Shown: piece by piece, positions 20,387 to 27,031 of the stretch
How positions within the stretch are numbered: the first letter of the stretch is position 1
Layout of the letters: each line of letters begins with the position of its first letter
NCBI GenBank assembly: GCA_919902965.1
Contig: CAKKSJ010000240.1
Coordinates: 1-27,031 of the forward strand
Reading direction: 5' to 3'
Origin: Burkholderiales bacterium
GTDB taxonomy: Bacteria; Pseudomonadota; Gammaproteobacteria; Burkholderiales; SG8-39
DNA length: 27,031 nt
Program-made: the position numbers and the translations under genes
The notes under the pieces: model-generated
The model's input: only the letters and a program-made list of their open reading frames with translations
Database searches by the model: none
Told to the model about the DNA's origin: nothing

Positions 20387-21742
20387 ATGACAAAAAGCAC
20401 GAGGACGACCGCACGTTTTACCTATCCGCTCGACACGCTCAAGCAAATCGCACTGGAGCTGTTGCGCCAGGCGGCCGCGCAGGGCGCAAGCGACTGTGAA
20501 GCCGACGTGTCCGAAGGCTATGGGCAGACGGCGGTAGTGCGCAAGGGCGAAGTCGAGACCATTGAGTACAATCGCGACAAGAGCATAGGCGTAACCGCCT
20601 ATCTGGGGCAGCGCAAGGGCTTCGCCAGCACTTCGGATTTCTCGCCCAAGGCGCTTACAGATAGCGTGGCGGCAGCGGTGAGCATCGCGCGATTTACCGC
20701 GAATGACGACTGCGCCGGTCTGGCCGAAGCAGAACTGATGGCGCGCGAAATCCACGACCTCGATCTGTTCCACCCCTGGGACCTGCCCATCGAAGAGGCG
20801 ATAGAACGCGCGCGCGCCTGCGAGGCCGCGGCCTTCGCTCTGGACCCGCGCATCGTCAATTCCGAAGGGGCGGGTGTCTCCACCCAGCATCACCAGTTCG
20901 TGGTTGCCAATTCCAATGGTTTTGCCGCGGGCTATCCGACCACGCGCCACTACCTCTCCTGCGCGGTGATCGCCGGGCAGAACGGGGCTATGCAGCGCGA
21001 CGACTGGTATGCCGAGGCGCGCGCCGCGCGCGATCTGCCAGCAGGCGAGGCGCTCGGGCGCTATGCCGGGCAGCGTGCTCTGGCGCGTTTGCGCAGCCGC
21101 AAGCTCAAGACCATGAAAGTGCCGGTGCTGTTCGAGGCGCCCGTGGCCGGCGGACTGCTGGCAAGTTTTGTCAGCGCGGTGAGCGGCGGCAGCCTTTACC
21201 GCAAGACCTCGTTTCTGCTCGACAGCCTGGGCAAGCAGGTGTTTTCGCCGCTGGTGCAGTTGACCGAGCAACCGCACCTGAAAAAAGGCCTGGCAAGTTG
21301 CTACTTCGATGACGACGGCGTCGCGACGCGTACGCGCGAGGTGGTGAAGGACGGCATGTTGCAAGGCTATTTTCTCGGGACTTATTCGGCGCGCAAGCTC
21401 GGTATGAAAAGTACGGGAAACGCCGGCGGCAGCCATAACCTGATATTAAAGAGCGGCGATCTCGATCTGCCCGGCCTGCTGAAAGAAATGGGCCGCGGCC
21501 TGCTGGTCACCGACCTGATGGGGCAGGGGATCAATATGGTTACCGGCGACTATTCGCGCGGTGCAGCCGGCTACTGGGTAGAAGGCGGGGAAATCCGCTA
21601 TCCGGTGGAGGAAATCACCATTGCCGGCAATCTGCGCGATATGTTCAAAGGCATCGCCGCGGTAGGCAAGGACGAACTGACGCGCGGTTCGCGCCGCTGC
21701 GGTTCCATCCTGATCGAGCGCATGACCATCGCCGGCAACTGA
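20387..21742 (+). CDS. pmbA: TldE/PmbA metalloprotease-like subunit
   Basis: PmbA (TldE) forms a heterodimer with TldD that degrades or matures peptides such as microcin B17 and affects CcdA turnover. TldE itself lacks the HEXXXH zinc motif, and none is seen here. The 451-residue protein has the N-terminal QAAAQGASDCEADVSEGYGQ block (about 26-45), the VETIEYNRDKSIGVTAY strand region (about 56-72), VPVLFEAPVAGGLLASF (about 245-261), and the C-terminal GINMVTGDYSRGAAGYWVEGGE segment (about 383-404, read in parts) that defines the family. The ATG at 20387 gives a standard start. tldD is not in the window. GATAAT at 20303-20308 could be a -10 box, without a clear -35. Confidence 0.95.
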   Translation: MTKSTRTTARFTYPLDTLKQIALELLRQAAAQGASDCEADVSEGYGQTAVVRKGEVETIEYNRDKSIGVTAYLGQRKGFASTSDFSPKALTDSVAAAVSIARFTANDDCAGLAEAELMAREIHDLDLFHPWDLPIEEAIERARACEAAAFALDPRIVNSEGAGVSTQHHQFVVANSNGFAAGYPTTRHYLSCAVIAGQNGAMQRDDWYAEARAARDLPAGEALGRYAGQRALARLRSRKLKTMKVPVLFEAPVAGGLLASFVSAVSGGSLYRKTSFLLDSLGKQVFSPLVQLTEQPHLKKGLASCYFDDDGVATRTREVVKDGMLQGYFLGTYSARKLGMKSTGNAGGSHNLILKSGDLDLPGLLKEMGRGLLVTDLMGQGINMVTGDYSRGAAGYWVEGGEIRYPVEEITIAGNLRDMFKGIAAVGKDELTRGSRRCGSILIERMTIAGN

Positions 21743-21795
21743 GCCGATGCAGCTGAAATCCTCGGGGTTCGGCTGCGGCGAGCGCTGATGCGATC

Positions 21796-21807
21796 GGGGT
21801 ATTCCCC
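21796..21807. repeat. GGGG-TATT-CCCC palindrome upstream of the dctQM promoter
   Basis: This short inverted repeat ends 2 bases before the -35 box of the dctQM promoter. It resembles the longer GGGGA-N4-TCCCC copies at 21818-21831 and 2439-2452. Its centre is 23 bases from the centre of the next copy, about two helical turns, so the two could be bound on the same DNA face. Confidence 0.55.
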
Positions 21808-21809
21808 TA

Positions 21810-21837
21810 TTGGCAACGGGGAAAAATCCCCTATAAT
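21810..21837 (+). promoter_or_regulatory. Strong sigma-70 promoter with palindrome in its spacer (dctQM)
   Basis: TTGGCA (21810-21815, 5 of 6 to consensus) and TATAAT (21832-21837, perfect) are 16 bases apart. The spacer is almost filled by the palindrome GGGGA-AAAA-TCCCC (21818-21831). A repressor or remodelling activator bound there would control access directly. The promoter points at dctQ, whose start is about 160 bases downstream. Confidence 0.7.
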
Positions 21838-21997
21838 CCACCGGCCGCGACGCGGAAGGCCCGGACACCGAGGCAATGCGCCTGCGTCTTGATGTTCCTG
21901 TTCCAGCACAAGGGCGCCTGATTGTTTTGGGCGACGGATTTTCAGAAGAATGCGGGGCATGCCTCGCATTCACAAGCAGCTTCTTGAGGGGGATCCA

Positions 21998-22588
21998 GTG
22001 AAAATGCTTCTCCGCATATCCGGTCTCATCGACTGGCTAAACGAACGCGTCGGGCACCTGAGCTATTGGCTGATCCTGGTGGCGGTGCTGGTCAGCGCCG
22101 GCAATGCGACCATGCGCTACGCCTTCGACAGAAGCTCGAACGCCTGGCTAGAAATCCAGTGGTACCTGTTTTCCGCGGTGTTTCTGTTTTGCGCGGGTTA
22201 TACGCTGCTGCACAATCAGCACGTGCGCATCGACGTAATCAGTTCGCACCTGTCCAAGCGCGGGCGCGCCTGGATCGACATTCTTGGGACGCTGTTCTTC
22301 CTGCTGCCGATGGCGATCGCCATCATGTGGATGTCCTGGCCGGTGTTTGTGCAGGCCTGGGAACTAAACGAGGTTTCGAGCAACGCCGGCGGCCTCACCG
22401 TGTGGCCGGCACGTCTGATGCTCCCGGTCGGATTCTTTCTGCTGATCCTGCAGGGGTTCTCGGAGCTGATCAAGCGCATCGCTTTTCTGCGCGGCTTGAT
22501 TGCGGACCCGGCCGACAAGGACGAAGGCCCGAGCCTGGAAGAACAGCTGGCCGAGGCGCTGCGCAAAGAGCGGGGTGAAACCGCATGA
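21998..22588 (+). CDS. takQ: TRAP transporter small membrane subunit (DctQ/TakQ type)
   Basis: The small subunit of a tripartite ATP-independent periplasmic transporter; it supports the large channel subunit in sodium-driven import. The GTG at 21998 was chosen because GAGGGGG (21986-21992) is well placed, giving 196 residues that start MKMLLRISGLIDWLNERVG. Four membrane helices are visible (about residues 22-41, 57-75, 93-116 and 140-162). The family features N-x-x-x-R-Y (NATMRYAFDRSSNAW, about 36-50) and the conserved HNQHVRIDV (about 75-83) are present. dctM overlaps its stop by 4 bases. The gene name follows the TakP-like binding protein encoded opposite. Confidence 0.9.
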   Translation: MKMLLRISGLIDWLNERVGHLSYWLILVAVLVSAGNATMRYAFDRSSNAWLEIQWYLFSAVFLFCAGYTLLHNQHVRIDVISSHLSKRGRAWIDILGTLFFLLPMAIAIMWMSWPVFVQAWELNEVSSNAGGLTVWPARLMLPVGFFLLILQGFSELIKRIAFLRGLIADPADKDEGPSLEEQLAEALRKERGETA

Positions 22589-24426
22589 CCGAACTATTGA
22601 CGAACAACATGGCGCCGCTGATGTTCGGGGCACTGGTGGTCTTTCTGCTGCTCGGCTATCCGGTCGCTTTCGCGCTGGCTGCCAACGGCGTCCTGTTCGG
22701 CCTCATCGGCGTCGAACTGGGATTGCTGCATCCTTCGCTGTTTCAGGCGCTGCCGCAGCGCATCTGGGCGGTGATGTCCAACGATACCTTGCTCGCGGTG
22801 CCGTTCTTCACCTTCATGGGACTGGTGCTGGAGCGCAGCGGCATGGCCGAAGACTTGCTCGACACCATCGGCCAACTGTTCGGCCCCATGCGCGGCGGCC
22901 TTGCTTTCGCGGTGGTTTTGGTGGGTGCGCTGCTTGCCGCGACCACCGGCGTGGTGGCCGCCTCGGTGATTTCTATGGGGCTGATTTCGCTGCCCATCAT
23001 GCTGCGCTACGGCTACGACCGGCGCCTGGCTTGCGGCGTAATCGCGGCGTCCGGGACGCTGGCGCAGATCATCCCGCCTTCTCTGGTGCTGATCGTCATG
23101 GCGGACCAGCTGGGCAAATCCGTGGGCGATATGTACGCCGGCGCCTTTCTGCCGGGGATGGTGCTCACCGGCCTGTACGTCGCCTATGTCGCGGGCGTCG
23201 CTGTGTTCAAACCCGCATGGGCGCCGGCCCTGCCCAGGCAGGCACGCACCTTTACGGAGCCGGATGGCAGCAGCGGCGTGCCCTCGCTGGTCGTGCTCCT
23301 GATTGTTGCAGTGGTCGTTTCGGTGGCGTTTTCCAAGTACCGCTACCCGCCGGATGCGCCCCTGGACGAAGTGCTGGTGGTGTCGACCGCCGTCGGCGTC
23401 GCAGTCGCGTTTTTCGCCGCCGTGGTCAACCATGTGCTCAAGCTGGGCCTGCTGTCCAAGATCGCGATGCGCGTGACTTTCGTGCTGATCCCGCCGCTGG
23501 GGCTGATTTTTCTCGTGCTGGGCACGATCTTCCTCGGCGTGGCGACACCCACCGAGGGCGGAGCGATGGGCGCTACCGGCGCGCTCGCCATGGCGCTGGC
23601 GCGCCGGCGCCTGTCATTCCCGCTGTTGCGCCAGGCGATGGATGCGACGGCGAAGCTGACCTCCTTCGTCGTGTTCATCCTGGTCGGCGCGCGTGTGTTC
23701 AGCCTGACCTTCTATGGCGTGGACGGCCACATTTGGGTGGAGCACCTGCTGCTCGGGCTTCCCGGCGGCCAGCTCGGCTTCCTCATCGTGGTCAACATCC
23801 TGGTGTTCGTGCTGGCGTTCTTCCTCGATTTTTTCGAGCTGGCGTTCATCATCATCCCCCTGCTTGGACCGGTGGCGGAGAAGCTGGGCATCGACCTCGT
23901 CTGGTTCGGCGTGCTGCTGGCGATCAATATGCAGACTTCGTTCATGCATCCGCCTTTCGGCTTCTCCCTGTTCTATCTGCGCAGCGTGGCCCCGGCCAAG
24001 GATTACGTCGACCGGCTCAGCGGCAAGCTGATTGCCAAAGTGACCACCATGCAGATCTACTGGGGCGCAGTGCCCTTCGTACTGATCCAGGTGCTGATGG
24101 TCGGGCTGGTAATTGCGGTGCCGGATATCGTCGGTGGCGGCATGGTGAAGAAGGCGCCGATAGACACTGACAAACTGGAAATCATGGTGCCCGATGCGAG
24201 TTTTGGGGCGGCCGCCACAGGTCAGGACGACTTGGAAAGCGCGCTTGAAAACACGCAGGGCAGCGATGTCGAAGCTAAGCCGCCGTCCGATGCGCAAGAC
24301 GCCGCCCCGTCCGGCGCAGCCCCGTCTAACGCAGATACGAAGGGCGCTGTCGGCGCAGATAGGAAGGAGAAGGACGCGGTCAAGAGCGACGCAGCAAACA
24401 GACCGCCCGGCGGGAAACAGAACTAG
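22585..24426 (+). CDS. takM: TRAP transporter large membrane subunit (DctM/TakM type) with long tail
   Basis: The large subunit forms the transport path for the substrate handed over by the binding protein. The 613-residue protein has the DctM fold: an N-terminal LLGYPVAFALAANG (about 22-35), PFFTFMGLVLERSGMAEDLL (about 72-91), a GALLAATTGVVAASVISMG re-entrant region (about 113-131), SGTLAQIIPPS (about 153-163) and the second-half ATPTEGGAMGATGAL (about 319-333). Extra helices sit between the halves (about 232-290), as in the longer TakM-like members. Residues about 525-613 form a hydrophilic, Ala/Asp/Lys-rich tail with no membrane helix, which is unusual for plain DctM. It overlaps dctQ by ATGA and converges with takP. 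Confidence 0.93.
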   Translation: MTELLTNNMAPLMFGALVVFLLLGYPVAFALAANGVLFGLIGVELGLLHPSLFQALPQRIWAVMSNDTLLAVPFFTFMGLVLERSGMAEDLLDTIGQLFGPMRGGLAFAVVLVGALLAATTGVVAASVISMGLISLPIMLRYGYDRRLACGVIAASGTLAQIIPPSLVLIVMADQLGKSVGDMYAGAFLPGMVLTGLYVAYVAGVAVFKPAWAPALPRQARTFTEPDGSSGVPSLVVLLIVAVVVSVAFSKYRYPPDAPLDEVLVVSTAVGVAVAFFAAVVNHVLKLGLLSKIAMRVTFVLIPPLGLIFLVLGTIFLGVATPTEGGAMGATGALAMALARRRLSFPLLRQAMDATAKLTSFVVFILVGARVFSLTFYGVDGHIWVEHLLLGLPGGQLGFLIVVNILVFVLAFFLDFFELAFIIIPLLGPVAEKLGIDLVWFGVLLAINMQTSFMHPPFGFSLFYLRSVAPAKDYVDRLSGKLIAKVTTMQIYWGAVPFVLIQVLMVGLVIAVPDIVGGGMVKKAPIDTDKLEIMVPDASFGAAATGQDDLESALENTQGSDVEAKPPSDAQDAAPSGAAPSNADTKGAVGADRKEKDAVKSDAANRPPGGKQN

Positions 24427-24477
24427 AGCATCTGCAAGTGAAATTCGCCGCTGTGCGCCGATGTTTCAATCGGGCGA

Positions 24478-24505
24478 AAAAAACCCCGCGCTGGCGGGGT
24501 TTTTT
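24478..24505. terminator. Bidirectional terminator between takM and takP
   Basis: CCCCGC (24484-24489) pairs with GCGGGG (24494-24499) around GCTG. The stem is flanked by six A on the left and six T on the right, so each strand ends its stem with a T-run. It serves both convergent genes. Confidence 0.92.
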
Positions 24506-24552
24506 CTGAACAGGCCAGGGACGGAGCCCGGCGCAGGCGCCGTCCCTCCACA

Positions 24553-25668
24553 TCACGACTTCTTCTTCGGCGCGCGCTGGGACATACGCTCCGTCGCTGC
24601 CATGAAGTTATCCATGCGGTTCTCGGCGATGGAGAACCACTGCACATGGTCGGTGCGGAACTTCACCATGGCATCGTAGACCTTCTTGAACTTCGGGTTC
24701 GTGGCCCGGGTTTCCTCGTAAACCTCGTTAGCGGCCTTCCAGCAGGCTGCCATGATTTCGTTCGAGAACGGCCGCAGCTGGACGCCGTTGGCTATCAGCC
24801 GCTTCAGCGCTGGCGGGTTGAGCGCGTCGTACTTGGCCATCATCGAGATGTTCGCTGCGGCGCAGACCGATTCGAGGATCGCCTGGTATTCCTTGGGCAG
24901 GGCTTCCCAGGCCTTGATGTTCACCAGCAGGTCAAGCTCGGGACCCGCTTCCCACCAGCCCGGATAGTAGTAGAACTTCGCCACCTTGTAGAAGCCGAGC
25001 TTCTCGTCGTCATAGGGGCCGACCCACTCCGCTGCGTCGATCGTGCCTTTTTCCAGCGAGGGATAGATGTCGCCGCCGGCAATCATCTGCGGCACCACGC
25101 CCAGCTTGGTCAGCACCTTGCCGGCATAGCCGCCCATGCGGAACTTCAGGCCTTTCAGGTCGGCGACAGTCTTGACCTCCTTGCGGAACCAGCCGCCCAT
25201 CTGCGTGCCGGTATTGCCGGAGGGAAACTGGATGCAGTTGTATTCCCTGTAGAACTCGCGCATCAGCTCCAGGCCGCCGCCGTGATACATCCATGCGTTC
25301 TGGCCGCGCTGGTTCATGCCGAACGGAACTGCGCAGGAAAGCGCAAACGTGGGATCTTTGCCGAAGTTGTAATAAGTCGCGGTATGCCCGCATTCAACGG
25401 TGCCGTTCTGTACCGCGTCCAGTACCTGCAGCCCGCCTACGATTTCGCCGGCCGCAAACACCTTGATGACGAATTTGCCACCTGTCGCGTCCGCTACCCG
25501 CTTGGAGATTTCCTCCATTCCGCCGTAGAGGGTTTCGAGGCTCTTGGGCCAGCTTCCGGTCATGCGCCAGGAAACATTGGGCGATTGTGCTTTGACTATG
25601 GCCGGCGCGGCGACTGCGCCTGCGGCCAAACCGAGGCCGGCTTTCTTAAGAAAGGAACGACGTTGCAT
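24553..25668 (-). CDS. takP: TRAP transporter solute-binding protein, TakP type (2-oxo acids)
   Basis: TakP captures 2-oxo acids such as pyruvate in the periplasm for the TRAP membrane subunits. The 371-residue precursor has a Tat-like signal (RRSFLKKAGLGLAAGA, cut near residue 28). It follows Rhodobacter TakP closely from memory: SWPKSLETLYGG (39-50), GKDPTFALSCAVPF (103-116), YHGGG (128-132), GNTGTQMGGWFR (151-162), the substrate-site Arg in FRMGG (Arg177), AGGDIYPSLEKGTIDAAEWVGPYDDEK with Glu214-Trp215 (197-223, read in parts) and YYYPGWWE. GAGGAGATATC precedes the ATG, an excellent ribosome site. It is transcribed opposite to takQM, so its expression is set separately. Substrate class is inferred from homology. 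Confidence 0.92.
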   Translation of the reverse strand: MQRRSFLKKAGLGLAAGAVAAPAIVKAQSPNVSWRMTGSWPKSLETLYGGMEEISKRVADATGGKFVIKVFAAGEIVGGLQVLDAVQNGTVECGHTATYYNFGKDPTFALSCAVPFGMNQRGQNAWMYHGGGLELMREFYREYNCIQFPSGNTGTQMGGWFRKEVKTVADLKGLKFRMGGYAGKVLTKLGVVPQMIAGGDIYPSLEKGTIDAAEWVGPYDDEKLGFYKVAKFYYYPGWWEAGPELDLLVNIKAWEALPKEYQAILESVCAAANISMMAKYDALNPPALKRLIANGVQLRPFSNEIMAACWKAANEVYEETRATNPKFKKVYDAMVKFRTDHVQWFSIAENRMDNFMAATERMSQRAPKKKS

Positions 25669-25830
25669 TGATATCTCCTCATTTGGTGGGAAGTTTTCCA
25701 GTCTCGGCGCTCGCTGGCTGGCAGTGCGCGCTGCGCTATTGTGCCGGATTATGCGCTAAACAGCCATACCGGTGCGCCCGGGAAGCCGAGCTCCGCGCCG
25801 GGTGGTCTGGCGATTCCGGCAGCGCGGCTG

Positions 25831-25836
25831 CATAAT
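25831..25836 (+). promoter_or_regulatory. Possible -10 box of the alcohol dehydrogenase gene
   Basis: CATAAT (5 of 6 to consensus) lies 33 bases before the ATG. The matching -35 position reads TGGCGA, a poor fit (3 of 6). The 200-base divergent gap between takP and this gene holds nothing else that I could identify. Confidence 0.3.
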
Positions 25837-25869
25837 GCTTGCGATTGGAAACCGCAACGGAGGCTCAGC

Positions 25870-26976
25870 ATGGGACGCAAGGCAAAAGCCGTCATCTGCC
25901 GCCAGAACAACGTGCCGGTGGTGGTGGAAGCGATCGAAGTCGATTCGCCGCAGCGCGACGAGGTAATGGTCAAGCTGGGCGCATGCGGCGTTTGCCATAG
26001 CGACCTGTCGGCCGTCAACGGCACCATCGGCATGCCCTTGCCGCTGATCCTGGGCCATGAAGGTGCGGGCACCGTGGCCGAAGTCGGGGCAGGCGTGACC
26101 GAGTTCGCCGTCGGCGACACGGTAATCAGCTCCTTTGTCAACATGTGCGGAAAATGCCGCTACTGCGTTACCGGCCGCCCGCATCTGTGTGACGTAGGTG
26201 CCAAGGCGATCATCGCGCTGCCCGACGGCAGCCTGCGCACGCGCGACGCCGCGGGCAAGCCGCTGAATATTTTTTCCGCCTGCGGCGTGATGGCCGAATA
26301 CGCAACGCTGCATGTGAACAACGTGGTGAAAATTGCGCCCGGCATGCCGCTGCCGCAGGCGGCGCTGGTCAGTTGCGGCGTGATGACCGGGGTGGGTGCG
26401 GTGTTCAATACCGCCAAAGTGGAGCCGGGCGCCAGCGTGCTGGTGATCGGCGCGGGCGGCGTGGGCCTGAACGTGATCCAGGGCTGCGCCATCGCCGGCG
26501 CCGGCATGATCATCGCGGTGGACATGGCCGAGCACAAACTGGAGCTGGCGAAACAGTTCGGCGCCACGCATGCGATCAATGCAGGCAAGGAAGAGAACCT
26601 GGTCAAGGCGGTGAAAAAGCTCACCGGGGGCGGCGCCGATTATGCCTTCGAGTGCATAGGCCTGGGGAAAATGGTGGAACAGGCGTTCCGCGCCGTGCGC
26701 AAGGGCGGCACTGCTTTGGTGGTGGGCGTGGCGCGCGCTGAGGACAACACCTCAATCAAAACCGCTTCGATCACCTTCGAGGAAAAGACCCTCACCGGCA
26801 GCTACTACGGCTCGGCGCGCCCGCGCGAGGATTTCCCGCGGCTGATCGCGCTTTACCAGGCGAAGAAGCTCAAGCTGGATGAACTGATCACCCGCACCTA
26901 CAGGATCGACGAGGCGCCGCAGGCATTTGCGGATCTGGAGGCCGGGCGGAATGCGCGCGGCGTGATCGTGTTCTGA
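25870..26976 (+). CDS. Zinc-dependent alcohol dehydrogenase (medium-chain family)
   Basis: A 368-residue NAD(P)-dependent dehydrogenase of the medium-chain zinc family, oxidising an alcohol or reducing an aldehyde in the cytoplasm; the true substrate is not evident. The ATG at 25870 has GGAGG six bases upstream; in-frame sequence further up is non-coding. The catalytic zinc ligands are Cys42 (CGVCHSD), His63-Glu64 (GHEGAG) and Cys169 (SCGVMTG). The structural zinc cysteines 93, 96, 99 and 107 are all present. The Rossmann motif is GAGGVG (194-199), and the Asp of IAVDMAEHK suggests NAD preference. Its overall style resembles class III-like and aryl/benzyl alcohol dehydrogenases. It is divergent from takP and is followed by another gene start at 27024. 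Confidence 0.92.
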   Translation: MGRKAKAVICRQNNVPVVVEAIEVDSPQRDEVMVKLGACGVCHSDLSAVNGTIGMPLPLILGHEGAGTVAEVGAGVTEFAVGDTVISSFVNMCGKCRYCVTGRPHLCDVGAKAIIALPDGSLRTRDAAGKPLNIFSACGVMAEYATLHVNNVVKIAPGMPLPQAALVSCGVMTGVGAVFNTAKVEPGASVLVIGAGGVGLNVIQGCAIAGAGMIIAVDMAEHKLELAKQFGATHAINAGKEENLVKAVKKLTGGGADYAFECIGLGKMVEQAFRAVRKGGTALVVGVARAEDNTSIKTASITFEEKTLTGSYYGSARPREDFPRLIALYQAKKLKLDELITRTYRIDEAPQAFADLEAGRNARGVIVF

Positions 26977-27023
26977 CTTAGAATGCTGGACTAATGTCTG
27001 ATTTAACCCACAGAGGAGAAGCA

Positions 27024-27031
27024 ATGCATAC
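27024..27031 (+). CDS. Start of a further gene, cut by the window edge
   Basis: GAGGAG (27013-27018) stands five bases before an ATG, a near-ideal ribosome site. Only the first two codons (Met-His) and part of the third are in the window, so the product is unknown. It lies 47 bases after the alcohol dehydrogenase and may be in its operon. Confidence 0.55.

Noticed and set aside
20384..21436. A 350-codon minus-strand frame opposite pmbA
   Set aside because: Shadow frame; pmbA is clearly the gene, and the start of the antisense frame has no ribosome site.
21950..21997. An upstream ATG for takQ adding 16 residues
   Set aside because: The extra residues are polar and unlike DctQ starts, and the GAGGGGG ribosome site points to the GTG at 21998.

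Overview
The window looks like chromosome from a GC-rich betaproteobacterium. The grounds are the high GC content with strong third-position GC bias (long antisense shadow frames everywhere), the mog-yjgA-pmbA neighbourhood, a complete general secretory (type II) gene set including the accessory gspA and gspB, and a TakP-type TRAP transporter. The genus cannot be fixed from sequence reading alone. I saw no tRNA, rRNA, CRISPR array, insertion sequence or phage gene.

Left end (1-911): an AT-richer stretch holds a BrnT/BrnA toxin-antitoxin pair with a palindrome over its probable -10 box. It is followed by a second antitoxin-like gene whose toxin survives only as a 29-codon remnant. Next comes a sodium:solute symporter (920-2404) and a spacer with three stacked hairpins.

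Middle (2591-15971): a type II secretion locus with 14 gsp genes in three blocks. gspA-gspB run rightward and converge on gspN. gspG-H-I-J-K-L-M-N run leftward, mostly with 4-base overlaps. gspC-D-E-F run rightward from a divergent promoter region shared with gspG. Together these encode the secretin (D), the secretin-handling ATPase/peptidoglycan pair (A, B), the inner-membrane platform (C, F, L, M, N), the motor ATPase (E) and the pseudopilins (G, H, I, J, K). The prepilin peptidase (gspO/pilD) is not here and must be encoded elsewhere. Two inverted-repeat elements sit in the only sizeable intercistronic gaps, gspK/gspL and gspC/gspD.

Right of the secretion locus (16009-18412): a lipoprotein stub matching the N-terminus of M48 metallopeptidases but lacking the catalytic domain, then a 636-residue alanine-rich lipoprotein of unknown function with a GCCGCA microsatellite, closed by a strong terminator. 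The large lipoprotein is a reasonable, unproven candidate for a secreted or surface cargo.

Housekeeping block (18469-21742): an alpha/beta-hydrolase carboxylesterase, molybdopterin adenylyltransferase (mog) and the ribosome-associated yjgA run leftward as an overlapping set. pmbA/tldE diverges from them.

Right end (21796-27031): a TRAP transporter for (by homology) 2-oxo acids. Its membrane subunits dctQ-dctM run rightward from a near-consensus sigma-70 promoter with a GGGGA-N4-TCCCC palindrome in its spacer. The binding protein takP faces them across a bidirectional terminator. A zinc alcohol dehydrogenase and the first codons of another gene end the window.

The window is mostly conventional. 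The parts most worth a second look are the alanine-rich lipoprotein, the GGGGA-N4-TCCCC palindromes (found beside two transporter genes), the intercistronic hairpins of the secretion operons and the two decayed genes.
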